Of a DNA stretch of 64,000 nt, positions 18,289 to 27,453 are shown piece after piece; within the stretch, counting starts at the first letter, position 1; each line of letters begins with the position of its first letter. The notes beneath the pieces are model-generated. The model saw only the letters and a program-made list of their open reading frames with translations, had not been told where the DNA came from and made no database searches. The DNA is from Pedobacter duraquae (GTDB lineage Bacteria; Bacteroidota; Bacteroidia; Sphingobacteriales; Sphingobacteriaceae): positions 1-64,000 of the forward strand of contig NZ_SNWM01000006.1 of assembly GCF_004362245.1 (NCBI RefSeq), in the 5' to 3' direction. The translations under genes and the position numbers were made by a program.

Positions 18289-20265
18289 CTAGTACGAAAG
18301 TAGTTTTTCTACGGTCTCCGCCAACCTGCTTTTAGCCAGAAAGCTATCTTCCAATGTTTTGTGCATCGGTATTGCAGTATCAAGACTTGCGCAGCGCATT
18401 ACCGGAGCATCAAGATGTTCAAAACAATGTTCAGAAATCCAAGCGGCTATTTCAGCACCGAAGCCACTTCCAAGCGTGTCCTCATGTAAGATAATCACCT
18501 TTCCACTCGTTTTTACTGCAGCTGCCACAGCAGCTTGATCCCAGGGCTGCAAGCTACATAGGTTCAGTAGGGTTGCTGATAAACCGGGATGTTGGTCCAG
18601 ATAGGCCAGCGACCAGTGTACGCCTAGTCCATAGGTAATAATAGTAAACTGGCTGCCTGTGCGTAGTAAATTGGCTTTGCCAATTTCGCAGGTATAATTG
18701 CCATCCGGTACAGGGCCAGTTAAACTCCGGTACAGAAATTTGTGTTCAAAATATAATACTGGATTGGGATCGTTAATTGCGGCTATTAATAATCCCTTAG
18801 CGTCATAAGGGAAGGCGGGATAGACTATTTTTAATCCTGGAGTTTTGGTAAACCAGGCCTCATTACTTTGAGAATGAAACGGGCCAGCGCCCGTTCCGGC
18901 GCCTGTTGGCATCCTTACTACCACGTCGGCTTTTTCCCCCCAACGGTAGTGTGTTTTCGCGAGGTTATTTACAATCTGGTTAAATCCACAGGTAACAAAA
19001 TCAGCGAACTGCATCTCGACAACGGCTTTAAACCCATTGATGGAAAGACCCAGAGCTGTCCCTACAATTGCAGATTCACATATTGGTGTGTTTCGTACCC
19101 TTCCTTTGCCAAAACGGGTACTAAACCCTTCGGTTATTTTAAAAGCACCACCATAATCTGCCACATCCTGACCCATAATTACGAGGTTCTCATGCTGCTG
19201 CATCGAGAGATCCAAGGCATCGGTAATGGCATCAAGATAGCGTTTTTCTGTTTGTGTAGTACCTGGTAAGACTGGTTCTTCCTGATACGGATAATACATA
19301 TCTGCCAACTCACGTTCTGGAGATGCTTCGGGCTCCGGTTCGTTAAAAGCGGCCTCTACATCGGCATCTATTGCCCGCTTAAATTCGAGCTTTATCGCAG
19401 CTATTTGTGTGCTATCTAAAAGCCCTTCAGCGATCAGGTAGTCCGTATAATTGCTTAACGGATCTTTTGCTGCCCATTCGGTAATAAGATCCTGAGGCAC
19501 GTATTTCAAGCCCGAGGCTTCCTCGTGACCGCGCATTCTGAATGTTTTACATTCCAGGAGCACAGGCCCTGGATTGGTTCTCATTTCTTTTGCCAATTCG
19601 GTTATGGTGTCATAAACTTCCAGAATGTTATTGCCATCAATCTGTACACCTTTGATTCCGTAACCAATAGCTTTATCAACCAGATTTGCACATTTATATT
19701 GTTCTGATGTCGGTGTAGATAACCCATAGCCATTATTTTCTATAAGGAAGATCACAGGCAGGTTCCATACGGCAGCAACATTTACAGCTTCGTGGAAATC
19801 ACCTTCACTGGTAGCACCTTCACCGGTAAAAACGAGCGTTGCCGATGACTTGTTGCGGAGTATGTTTGCCAGGGCAATGCCATCTGCAAGGGCAAGTTGT
19901 GGTCCTAAGTGCGAGATCATCCCGATAATGCGGTAGTCTTGCGTACCGAAATGAAAGGAACGATCACGGCCTTTAGTGAAGCCAGAAACCTTACCTTGCC
20001 ATTGTGCCATCAGCCTTTTAAGTGGGATATGCCTGGACGTAAAAACACCGAGATTTCTGTGCATTGGAAGTATATATTCTGTGCTGTCCATCGCGAGCGT
20101 GCTACCCACAGCTATTGCTTCCTGACCTATACCCGAAAACCACTTACCAATGCGTCCCTGTCTGAGCAGGATGAGCATTTTTTCTTCTACCATCCTGGGG
20201 AAAAGCAGGTGTCTGTAAAGTTTCAGTAGGGTGGTATCAGATTTATCTTTCCTGTCAAATTGCAT
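18289..20265 (-). CDS. Fused alpha/beta E1 component of a branched-chain 2-oxoacid dehydrogenase
   Basis: A TPP-dependent E1 that decarboxylates branched-chain 2-oxoacids (or pyruvate) and passes the acyl group to E2. In 658 residues it joins the alpha subunit (about 1-315; TPP motif GEGATSEGDFHEA ending in ENNGYG) with the beta subunit (about 335-658; MGQDVADYGGAFKIT, then PICESAIVGTALG). In most bacteria these are two genes; the single-chain form is known in Bacteroidota. No E2 or E3 gene is nearby, so the partner must be encoded elsewhere. The gene starts 11 nt after the LutB-like gene and is probably cotranscribed with it. Confidence 0.9.
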   Translation of the reverse strand: MQFDRKDKSDTTLLKLYRHLLFPRMVEEKMLILLRQGRIGKWFSGIGQEAIAVGSTLAMDSTEYILPMHRNLGVFTSRHIPLKRLMAQWQGKVSGFTKGRDRSFHFGTQDYRIIGMISHLGPQLALADGIALANILRNKSSATLVFTGEGATSEGDFHEAVNVAAVWNLPVIFLIENNGYGLSTPTSEQYKCANLVDKAIGYGIKGVQIDGNNILEVYDTITELAKEMRTNPGPVLLECKTFRMRGHEEASGLKYVPQDLITEWAAKDPLSNYTDYLIAEGLLDSTQIAAIKLEFKRAIDADVEAAFNEPEPEASPERELADMYYPYQEEPVLPGTTQTEKRYLDAITDALDLSMQQHENLVIMGQDVADYGGAFKITEGFSTRFGKGRVRNTPICESAIVGTALGLSINGFKAVVEMQFADFVTCGFNQIVNNLAKTHYRWGEKADVVVRMPTGAGTGAGPFHSQSNEAWFTKTPGLKIVYPAFPYDAKGLLIAAINDPNPVLYFEHKFLYRSLTGPVPDGNYTCEIGKANLLRTGSQFTIITYGLGVHWSLAYLDQHPGLSATLLNLCSLQPWDQAAVAAAVKTSGKVIILHEDTLGSGFGAEIAAWISEHCFEHLDAPVMRCASLDTAIPMHKTLEDSFLAKSRLAETVEKLLSY

Positions 20266-20275
20266 ATTTTGCTGC

Positions 20276-21667
20276 TTAGCTTTGCTTATCGTCTTTACGG
20301 GTTTCTGACCAGAGTTTTGAAAAAGATTTAGGAGAGATCACGGGCATATCGCGGTACTTCCCCCAGATTTTTCTAAAGAGTGTTTTCAGAAAGAAATTCT
20401 TTAGCTTACCGCCAATCAAATCCATTCGGCTACGTTTTAACATACCCGTTTTCCAGAGTTTCCAGCCCAGGTTTTCTGTTTTGCTATTTTCCTGTTCTAC
20501 AACGGCATCGCGTCGGTTGAGTAAAAGCATTTTGTGAATGTCAATCTTCACCGGGCATACTTCTGAACATTTACCGCAGAGACTTGAGGCATAGCTAAGG
20601 TGCTTAAATTCCTTCATGCCTTTCAGGTGCGGCGTTATGATGGATCCAATTGGTCCACTATAGGTTGTGTTGTAAGTATGGCCACCGATATTTTTATAGA
20701 CGGGGCAGGCGTTAAGACATGCACCACAACGAATACAGTAGAGTCCCTGGCGTTGCTCTTTTTGTGCCAGTAAGTTTGTCCGTCCGTTATCCAGGAGTAT
20801 CACATACATCTCCTCGGGGCCATCGGTTTCTTCAGGTTGTCTGGGGCCGCTAAGGATGGTATTATAGACAGTCAGATTTTGTCCTGTCCCATGACTGGCA
20901 AGTAAAGGCCAGTATAAATCCAGATCCGACATTGAGGGAATAACCTTTTCAATACCGACGATGGCAATATGTATTTTTGGAAATGTTGTACAAAGACGAG
21001 CATTTCCCTCGTTTTCTGTTAATGCAATGCTACCGGTATCTGCAATCAGAAAATTCCCCCCGGAAATGCCAATATCTGCCTGAAGATATTTCTCGCGCAG
21101 CAGTTCTCTGGCCTTTTGGGTTAACTGCTCTGGCGTTGCGTCAATTGGGGTGTTAAAGCGATCGTGAAAAAGTTTGGCAATTTCTTCCTTGCTAAGGTGC
21201 ATTGCAGGAGTGACAATATGATAGGGAGGCTGGCCCAGCAACTGAACAATATATTCGCCAAGATCACTTTCCAAAGAACTGATATCGTGTTCTGCGAGAA
21301 AATCGTTGAGGTGAATTTCTTCAGTGGTCATGGATTTTGACTTGATTACCGTTTTTCCACCATTTCTGTTGATGATATTCAGGATCTCTTGTTGTGCTTC
21401 TTGCGCATCATTTGCCCAGATTACTTTACCACCTCTTTTTTGGAAGTTGGCTTCAAATTCAGGTAGGAACTTATCCAGATTTTCCATTACGCGCCACTTA
21501 ATAGCATGTGCTTTTTTCTTGGAATGGGCTAAGTTTTCGAATTTTTGAATACCACGTTCTACCGCTGCGTTATACTTCCCAATGTTATAATTTATCGTCC
21601 TTCTATGATTTAAATCAAACACTTTGTCTTCAGCCTTTTCCAAAAAATCTTCCGCGGTATTCATCAT
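20276..21667 (-). CDS. LutB-like lactate utilization iron-sulfur protein (LUD domain)
   Basis: A 463-residue protein of the LutB/YkgF family, in which LutABC oxidise L-lactate to pyruvate. The N-terminal LUD domain covers about residues 60-300 (ITEEIHLNDFL-like region, GGNFLIADTGSIALTENEGN). Two 4Fe-4S motifs follow, CIRCGACLNACPVY (about 308-321) and CGKCSEVCPVKI (about 360-371). The LutA and LutC partners are not adjacent. A TTG-initiated longer frame overlaps a TAnnTTTG element, so I chose ATG 21667 (21664 is equally possible). It heads a two-gene unit with the E1 fusion downstream. Confidence 0.88.
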   Translation of the reverse strand: MMNTAEDFLEKAEDKVFDLNHRRTINYNIGKYNAAVERGIQKFENLAHSKKKAHAIKWRVMENLDKFLPEFEANFQKRGGKVIWANDAQEAQQEILNIINRNGGKTVIKSKSMTTEEIHLNDFLAEHDISSLESDLGEYIVQLLGQPPYHIVTPAMHLSKEEIAKLFHDRFNTPIDATPEQLTQKARELLREKYLQADIGISGGNFLIADTGSIALTENEGNARLCTTFPKIHIAIVGIEKVIPSMSDLDLYWPLLASHGTGQNLTVYNTILSGPRQPEETDGPEEMYVILLDNGRTNLLAQKEQRQGLYCIRCGACLNACPVYKNIGGHTYNTTYSGPIGSIITPHLKGMKEFKHLSYASSLCGKCSEVCPVKIDIHKMLLLNRRDAVVEQENSKTENLGWKLWKTGMLKRSRMDLIGGKLKNFFLKTLFRKIWGKYRDMPVISPKSFSKLWSETRKDDKQS

Positions 21668-21670
21668 ATT

Positions 21671-21678
21671 CAAAAGTA
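21671..21678 (-). promoter_or_regulatory. Possible -7 element immediately before the LutB-like start
   Basis: TACTTTTG read on the - strand fits TAnnTTTG. It ends only 3 nt before the first ATG, which would give an almost leaderless mRNA. No clear TTTG partner is seen 19-21 nt further upstream, so support is moderate. Confidence 0.4.
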
Positions 21679-21755
21679 CATATTAATATTTGATAACACA
21701 GGTAGCATAAAAATCTTGCCACTATACTAAATCATCGGGTATTTTATGTTCAAAC

Positions 21756-21783
21756 AAAAAAACCTGCCAAAGGGCAGGTTTTT
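21756..21783 (-). terminator. Intrinsic terminator after the M28 peptidase gene
   Basis: CCTGCC (21763-21768) pairs with GGCAGG (21773-21778) around an AAAG loop, flanked by A and T runs that extend the stem. It lies 21 nt past the peptidase stop codon and looks bidirectional. Confidence 0.85.
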
Positions 21784-21803
21784 AATTTATAATGCGGTTT
21801 GTA

Positions 21804-23414
21804 TTATTTGTCTGTTTTATCTACTACAGGCCTATTGGCCCTGTTTGCTAGTTCCCATGCAGTAAAGAATGTGAATTGAGCACGTTTGGCCAATAATGGG
21901 AAGTTGATCTTACTGATCTCATCGCTAGGCTTATGGTAATCCTGGTGCAATCCATCAAAATAGAAGATAATTGGAATGCCATGTTTTGCGAAGTTATAAT
22001 GATCAGAACGTTTATAAATCTGCTCTGGATCTGCAGGATCATCATATTTGTAATCCAGAATCATTTTTGTGTAAGTGGCGTTGGTTGCTTCGCTGATCTT
22101 ACGGAGCTCAGAGCTTAATTTATCAGAACCTACTACATAGATGTAGTTTGCCGAATCAGGTTTTCCCTGATACTCGAAACCTGTACGTCCAATCATATCG
22201 GTATTTAAATCAGCAATCGTATTTTCCAATGGGAAAACAGGATGCTCAGAATACCAGTCAGAACCAAGCAAGCCTTTCTCTTCACCAACAACAGTCATAA
22301 ACAAGATACTTCTTTTCGGTCCTTTACCAGCTTTTTTAGCCTGAGTGAATGCTTCGGCTATTAACAACACACCCGTTGTTCCAGATCCATCATCATCGGC
22401 ACCATTATTTACTTTGTCAGGGCCCGAAGTTGTCAATCCGATATGGTCATAGTGACCAGTAACTACAAGAATTTCTTTTTTCAATTTAGGATCAGACCCT
22501 TCAAGGAAGCCTAATACGTTTTCTGCACGTACTTTAACTTCCTGTTTCATCGCACTTGCAGAAACATCAATTTTAATGACACGTGACGCTGGCTTAGCTG
22601 TTGTCGTAATTTCTTGTTGTAGTCCGGCAACAGTAAGGCCTGAAGCCTTAAGAATATCATTTGCAGTAGCTGTGCTGATGTTGACCAGGCTCAAGACTTT
22701 CTTCTGCATATTAGCCAGATTTTCTGCGTTTAAAAGTGTTAACCTACCCCCGTTGCCTGCACTTCTTGCACGTGCTTCGGCAGTCATATTATCCAGTGTT
22801 GGGTCTATGGCTAAAACTGCAAGGGCACCGTTATCCAGTAAATATTTAAGTTTTTCCTGACGGGCGATCATCATCTTACGCATTGTTGCACGATCCATCG
22901 GACCTGGAGCAGCTTTTTGCGTCGGATCGCCTGCGGCGAAGATCATCACAACCTTACCGCTGATATTCTGACCTGCAAAATCATCGTACCCATCCTTTTT
23001 AAGGCCATAACCGGCAAAGAGAATATCACTGGCATTGAAAGCAAATCCTTTATTACCAACATTGGCAGCGGGGATATTAAAATCTACAGTAGCTTCTTTG
23101 GCTGCACCATTAACAGTTAAAACTGTTTGCGACAAGTTGTAGGTCGCCATATCGATAGGTTGGAAGTATTCACCATTTACAGGTGGTTTCAGGCCTAATT
23201 TTTTAAACTCGCCTTTGATGTAGTCGGCTGCCATCCAGGCACCCTTTTTACCTGTTTCTCTACCTTCGTATTCATCAGATGCGAGGATGGAAAGATGTTT
23301 GTAAGCTGTTTCTTTAGTGATAAATCCGCTGAATTTCACAGCACTTTTATCCTGAGCATTTGCCCCAAGCCCCATTAATAGTACAAGGCTGGTGTACAAA
23401 AATTGTTTTTTCAT
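21804..23414 (-). CDS. Secreted M28 family zinc peptidase
   Basis: A 536-residue exported aminopeptidase-like enzyme. A signal peptide (YTSLVLLMGLGANAQ) ends near residue 20. A PA-type insert (about 120-260) precedes the M28 catalytic domain (about 300-525). Co-catalytic zinc ligands are recognisable in GHYDHIG, NGADDDGSG, GEEKGLLGS and NTDMIGR, with a late His in SDHYNFAKHGIP. Expected to trim peptides in the periplasm or outside the cell. It carries its own terminator downstream and a -7 element upstream, so it is probably monocistronic. Confidence 0.92.
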   Translation of the reverse strand: MKKQFLYTSLVLLMGLGANAQDKSAVKFSGFITKETAYKHLSILASDEYEGRETGKKGAWMAADYIKGEFKKLGLKPPVNGEYFQPIDMATYNLSQTVLTVNGAAKEATVDFNIPAANVGNKGFAFNASDILFAGYGLKKDGYDDFAGQNISGKVVMIFAAGDPTQKAAPGPMDRATMRKMMIARQEKLKYLLDNGALAVLAIDPTLDNMTAEARARSAGNGGRLTLLNAENLANMQKKVLSLVNISTATANDILKASGLTVAGLQQEITTTAKPASRVIKIDVSASAMKQEVKVRAENVLGFLEGSDPKLKKEILVVTGHYDHIGLTTSGPDKVNNGADDDGSGTTGVLLIAEAFTQAKKAGKGPKRSILFMTVVGEEKGLLGSDWYSEHPVFPLENTIADLNTDMIGRTGFEYQGKPDSANYIYVVGSDKLSSELRKISEATNATYTKMILDYKYDDPADPEQIYKRSDHYNFAKHGIPIIFYFDGLHQDYHKPSDEISKINFPLLAKRAQFTFFTAWELANRANRPVVDKTDK

Positions 23415-23436
23415 GATTTAGTGATTAGTCGTACAC

Positions 23437-23444
23437 CAAATCTA
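23437..23444 (-). promoter_or_regulatory. -7 element for the M28 peptidase gene
   Basis: TAGATTTG on the - strand matches TAnnTTTG, 22 nt before the ATG at 23414. The upstream TTTG element is not evident at the usual spacing. Confidence 0.45.
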
Positions 23445-23478
23445 TAAAGATTACCTGATACCGTCCGTAAAGTTTTCG

Positions 23479-24366
23479 TTAGATATTAGGTTTCGACGTT
23501 CCGTATAGCTCTTTGTTCTTTTTACGCTCGATGTTGGCAGAAATAAAAATACTCAACTCATATAGAATAAAGAGTGGAAAGGCTACAACCATCATCGTGA
23601 TTACATCTGGTGTAGGTGTGACTACTGCTGCAATAACTAAAATAATTACTGCGGCGTACCGGCGACTTGCGCGCATAAACTTCGGCGTCATGATACCGAA
23701 TTTTGAAAGGATGTAAATTACTACTGGTAATTCAAAAATAATACCTGTACCAATGGTCAGCGTAGCTACAGAAGAAAGATAAGAATCTATGGTAAATGTA
23801 TTTTCTATATCCGGGCTTACGGAGAAGCTGGTTAAGAAATTAATAGATAATGGACAAATAATGTAATAACCAAAAAGGATCCCGATAATAAATAGCGAAG
23901 AAGCGAAAAAAACAAATCCGCTTGCATTTTGTCTTTCCTTCTCATGTAACGCTGGTTTGATAAAAAGCCAGAGTTCAAATAGGAGATAGGGAATACCAAA
24001 AATGATCCCTGTCATCACACAAGAATTGATCTGGAGGGTAAACTGTCCTGCCATTTCAGTATTGATGATCTTACCGCCAATTTTGGTGATACAGAAATCA
24101 GAACCGAGGGACGGGAAATGTGCCGCAAGTTTACACATCATTCTGTAGGTCCAGAAATCGGGTTTCTTTGGGCCCATGATGACAGTGTTGAAAATAAATT
24201 CATAGAACCAGAACGCGAGGCCGGTAAATATGACTACAACGAGCAAAGCTCTGAGCAGGTGCTTCCGTAATACGTCAATGTGGTCAAAAAAAGACATCTC
24301 TGCCTCTAAACTTTTACCTTTATTCTTAATAGAATCGATCAGATCCTGCGTTTTATTCTCACTCAT
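23479..24366 (-). CDS. tatC: Twin-arginine translocase subunit TatC
   Basis: Polytopic receptor of the Tat pathway, which exports folded proteins bearing RR signals. The 295 residues include six predicted membrane helices and family signatures: the N-terminal cytoplasmic block MSFFDHIDVLRKHL (about 20-33), PYLLFELWLFIKPALHEKER (central), and the late FPLFILYELSIF. The protein carries a periplasmic insertion after helix 1 (about 65-110) that is longer than in E. coli. TatA/B are not adjacent. A likely Tat substrate begins at 63331 in the same window. Confidence 0.95.
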   Translation of the reverse strand: MSENKTQDLIDSIKNKGKSLEAEMSFFDHIDVLRKHLLRALLVVVIFTGLAFWFYEFIFNTVIMGPKKPDFWTYRMMCKLAAHFPSLGSDFCITKIGGKIINTEMAGQFTLQINSCVMTGIIFGIPYLLFELWLFIKPALHEKERQNASGFVFFASSLFIIGILFGYYIICPLSINFLTSFSVSPDIENTFTIDSYLSSVATLTIGTGIIFELPVVIYILSKFGIMTPKFMRASRRYAAVIILVIAAVVTPTPDVITMMVVAFPLFILYELSIFISANIERKKNKELYGTSKPNI

Positions 24367-24383
24367 GTATGCGACTTGATAAA

Positions 24384-24420
24384 CAAAAATACCATTCTAT
24401 AAAGACAAATAGAATGGTAC
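24384..24420 (-). terminator. Intrinsic terminator after accC
   Basis: On the - strand a 10-bp stem (TACCATTCTA arm, 24410-24419 with 24390-24399) with a 10-nt loop is followed by TTTTTG. It lies 31 nt after the accC stop and closes the acc-fab operon. Confidence 0.8.
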
Positions 24421-24450
24421 TTACGTTTTAATTATGAAAAAGAGTTTTCG

Positions 24451-25791
24451 TTATTCTGAAAATTCAAAAGTTTCCATGAACTTGGTGGTAAAATTACCCG
24501 CACGGAAGTTCGGGTCTTTCATCAATTTCAGGTGGAAGGGAATCGTTGTTTTAATACCTTCGATCACGAATTCGCTCAATGCACGTTCCATGGTACTGAT
24601 GGCTTCTTCACGTGTTTGTGCCACGCAAATCAATTTAGCAATCATAGAATCGTAGTTCGAAGGAATCTGATAACCAGCGTATACATGTGTGTCTACACGT
24701 ACCCCATGTCCGCCGGGAGAATGGAAGTTAGTAATCTTTCCGGGGCATGGTCTGAAGTTATTGAAAGGATCTTCAGCATTGATACGACATTCAATAGCGT
24801 GCATATCTGGCAAATAATTTTTACCAGAAATAGGTACACCTGCAGCTACTTTAATCTGTTCTTTGATCAGGTCGTAGTTAATTACTTCTTCAGTTACCGG
24901 ATGCTCTACCTGAATACGGGTATTCATTTCCATGAAATAGAAATTACGGTGTTTGTCAACCAGAAATTCAATGGTTCCTGCACCTTCATATTCTACTGCA
25001 ACTGCACCTTTAATAGCAGCTTCACCCATACGTTCGCGCAATTCTGGAGTCATGAAAGGAGACGGTGCTTCTTCCACTAACTTCTGGTGACGGCGTTGAA
25101 TAGAGCAGTCGCGCTCAGAAAGGTGGCACGCTTTACCATACTGGTCACCAATAATCTGGATCTCAATATGACGAGGGTCTTCAATATATTTTTCCAGGTA
25201 CATACCGTCGTTACCGAAGGCTGCTCCCGATTCTTGTCTTGCACTATCCCAGGCAGCTTCAAATTCTTCAGCTTTCCATATCACGCGCATACCACGTCCA
25301 CCACCACCGGCAGTTGCTTTGATAATTACAGGATAACCCATTTCGTTTGCTAATTCTATACCTTGTTTAAAGCTTTCCAATAGTCCCTCAGAACCTGGAA
25401 TCGTAGGTACACCTGCTTTTTTCATTGTTTCTTTGGCTGATGCTTTATCACCCATAGAATTGATCTGCTCTGGAGTCGCACCAATAAACTTGATACCGTA
25501 ATCACGACAAACCGAAGAAAATTTAGCATTTTCAGATAAGAAACCATATCCAGGGTGAATGGCGTCAGCATTTGTTAACTCAGCAGCGGAAATGATATTA
25601 GGAATGCTCAGATAAGAATCTTTACTGGGTGGGGGGCCAATACAGACCGCTTCGTCAGCAAAACGGACATGCAGACTTTCTCTGTCGGCAGTAGAATACA
25701 CGGCCACAGTCTTAATGCCCATTTCTTTACAGGTGCGTATGATACGCAAGGCAATTTCGCCCCTGTTAGCAATTAATATTTTTTTAAACAT
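24451..25791 (-). CDS. accC: Acetyl-CoA carboxylase, biotin carboxylase subunit
   Basis: Carboxylates biotin on BCCP using ATP and bicarbonate, the first half of malonyl-CoA synthesis. At 446 residues it has family length. The N-terminal domain begins FKKILIANRGEIALRI; the ATP-grasp domain shows KATAGGGGRGMR (about 157-168), HIEIQIIGD, and the catalytic EMNTRIQVEHPVTE (about 286-299). The C-terminal biotin carboxylase domain carries ECRINAEDP. It is the last gene of the DUF177-rpmF-plsX-fabH-accB-accC operon and lies 116 nt after accB; no second promoter was identified in that gap. Confidence 0.97.
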   Translation of the reverse strand: MFKKILIANRGEIALRIIRTCKEMGIKTVAVYSTADRESLHVRFADEAVCIGPPPSKDSYLSIPNIISAAELTNADAIHPGYGFLSENAKFSSVCRDYGIKFIGATPEQINSMGDKASAKETMKKAGVPTIPGSEGLLESFKQGIELANEMGYPVIIKATAGGGGRGMRVIWKAEEFEAAWDSARQESGAAFGNDGMYLEKYIEDPRHIEIQIIGDQYGKACHLSERDCSIQRRHQKLVEEAPSPFMTPELRERMGEAAIKGAVAVEYEGAGTIEFLVDKHRNFYFMEMNTRIQVEHPVTEEVINYDLIKEQIKVAAGVPISGKNYLPDMHAIECRINAEDPFNNFRPCPGKITNFHSPGGHGVRVDTHVYAGYQIPSNYDSMIAKLICVAQTREEAISTMERALSEFVIEGIKTTIPFHLKLMKDPNFRAGNFTTKFMETFEFSE

Positions 25792-25907
25792 ACAGTTGAT
25801 AAGATAAAACCTGCAGAAGCCTGCTGCCTGAGGACAATCATCCTGAGTCTGGCGGGCTTCAAAGCAATTAATGATTTATATGCAAAAAGATCTGCTAAAC
25901 GCAAATC

Positions 25908-26381
25908 TTACATGGGCTCTACTAAATATAAAGGCTGATCGTATTCTACTGGAGATGAATTATCTACCAAAACTTTCACGATGCGACCAGAAACTTCAGA
26001 TTCAATTTCATTGAACAATTTCATGGCTTCGATGATGCAGATTACTTTTCCTGTTGTGATTTCATCACCAACATTTACAAACGAAGGTTTGTCAGGGCTC
26101 GATGAACGGTAGAAAGTACCGATCATTGGAGATTTAATTGTAATATATTTCGACAAATCTTCTGTTGCAGGGGCAGCGGCTTCAGTAGCAGCAACTGGCT
26201 GAGGAGCCGGGGCCGCTGGTAATACTTGTGCTGCAGGCTGTGCAGGTACCGTTGTGGTAATCACAGTCGGCGTTTGGTTTGTTTTGATTGTGATTTTGAA
26301 GTCTTTTTGCTCAATAGCTACTTCATTTACGCCAGAACGAGAAACAAATTTAATAAGTTCCTGAATTTGTTTGATATCCAT
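25908..26381 (-). CDS. accB: Acetyl-CoA carboxylase biotin carboxyl carrier protein
   Basis: A 157-residue biotin carrier. The N-terminal helix (IKQIQELIKFVSRSGVNEV) leads to an Ala/Pro-rich flexible linker (about 50-75), then the biotinyl domain with the thumb region (GTFYRSSSPDKPSFVNVG) and the biotinylated lysine in IEAMKLFNEIES (about residue 122). It is cotranscribed with accC and fabH. The order accB-accC is the usual bacterial pairing. Confidence 0.96.
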   Translation of the reverse strand: MDIKQIQELIKFVSRSGVNEVAIEQKDFKITIKTNQTPTVITTTVPAQPAAQVLPAAPAPQPVAATEAAAPATEDLSKYITIKSPMIGTFYRSSSPDKPSFVNVGDEITTGKVICIIEAMKLFNEIESEVSGRIVKVLVDNSSPVEYDQPLYLVEPM

Positions 26382-26452
26382 TTTTTAGATTTTATTTTAA
26401 AAAAATAGTGTGCGTTAACACAAACTAAGTTAAGATTATTTATGTATAAAAA

Positions 26453-27442
26453 TTAATATGCCCATTTTACATAGACTGAGCCCCAGGTAAATCCGCCCCC
26501 AAAAGCAGCTAAAATTAAGGTGTCTCCTTTTTTAAGCTGACTTTCCCATTCCCATAAACAAAGGGGAATCGTTCCGTTAGTGGTATTGCCGTAGCGCTCT
26601 ATATTGATCATTACTTTTTCGGCACCTACACCCATGCGGGATGCAGTAGCATCAATTATTCTTTTATTGGCCTGGTGCGGCACCAACCAGGTAACATCAT
26701 CAGCAGTAAGCTGGTTGCGGTCCATAATCTCGGCTGCCACATTAGCCATATTGGTTACTGCAAATTTAAATACTGCCTGACCTTCCTGATGTACAAAATG
26801 TTCGTGGTTGTCGATAGTGTCATGGCTTGCTGGTCTGGCAGAGCCACCTGCTTTCTGATGCAAGAACTGACGACCGGCACCATCACTGTGCAAAATTGAG
26901 TCAATTATTCCGTTACCTTCTTCATTAGGTTCCAGTAATACTGCGCCACATCCATCACCAAAGATGATACAGGTAGTGCGGTCTTCATAGTTAATGATAG
27001 ACGACATTTTATCGCCACCCACCACCAGAACTTTTTTGTGTTTACCAGATTCAATAAATTGGGAAGCTGTTGACAGCCCATAAATAAATCCTGAGCAAGC
27101 AGCCTGCAGGTCGTAGCCCCAGGCATTCTTTGCGCCAATTTTATCCGCTAATATATTTGCTGAAGCAGGGAAGGGCATATCAGGGGTAGTGGTGCAGAAG
27201 ATGATCAATTCGATTTCTTCAGCAGTGATGCCTCTTTTTTTGAGCAAGCCATTTACAGCATGCACTGCCATATCTGAAGTGCCCAGGCCTTCGCCTTTTA
27301 ATATTCTGCGCTCTTTAATACCCGTTCGTGAAACAATCCATTCGTCTGTGGTATCCACCATAGCTTCCAGATCTTTATTGGTCAGTACATCATCAGGAAC
27401 ATAACCATGAACCGCAGTAATTGCAGCGTGAATTTTATTCAT
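26453..27442 (-). CDS. fabH: Beta-ketoacyl-ACP synthase III
   Basis: Condenses acetyl-CoA (or branched acyl-CoA) with malonyl-ACP to start fatty-acid synthesis. The 329 residues contain the catalytic triad: Cys116 in LQAACSGFIYG, His in LVPHQANKRI and Asn in RYGNTTNGTIP. Branched starter units would fit a fused branched-chain oxoacid dehydrogenase encoded 6 kb away, although that link is inference. It lies 11 nt after plsX in the lipid operon. Confidence 0.96.
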   Translation of the reverse strand: MNKIHAAITAVHGYVPDDVLTNKDLEAMVDTTDEWIVSRTGIKERRILKGEGLGTSDMAVHAVNGLLKKRGITAEEIELIIFCTTTPDMPFPASANILADKIGAKNAWGYDLQAACSGFIYGLSTASQFIESGKHKKVLVVGGDKMSSIINYEDRTTCIIFGDGCGAVLLEPNEEGNGIIDSILHSDGAGRQFLHQKAGGSARPASHDTIDNHEHFVHQEGQAVFKFAVTNMANVAAEIMDRNQLTADDVTWLVPHQANKRIIDATASRMGVGAEKVMINIERYGNTTNGTIPLCLWEWESQLKKGDTLILAAFGGGFTWGSVYVKWAY

Positions 27443-27453
27443 CTTGTTGTCTT

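Noticed and set aside
24532..25080. 182-codon frame on the + strand
   Set aside because: It lies wholly inside accC on the other strand, and its translation has no recognisable motifs. A shadow of the biotin carboxylase gene.
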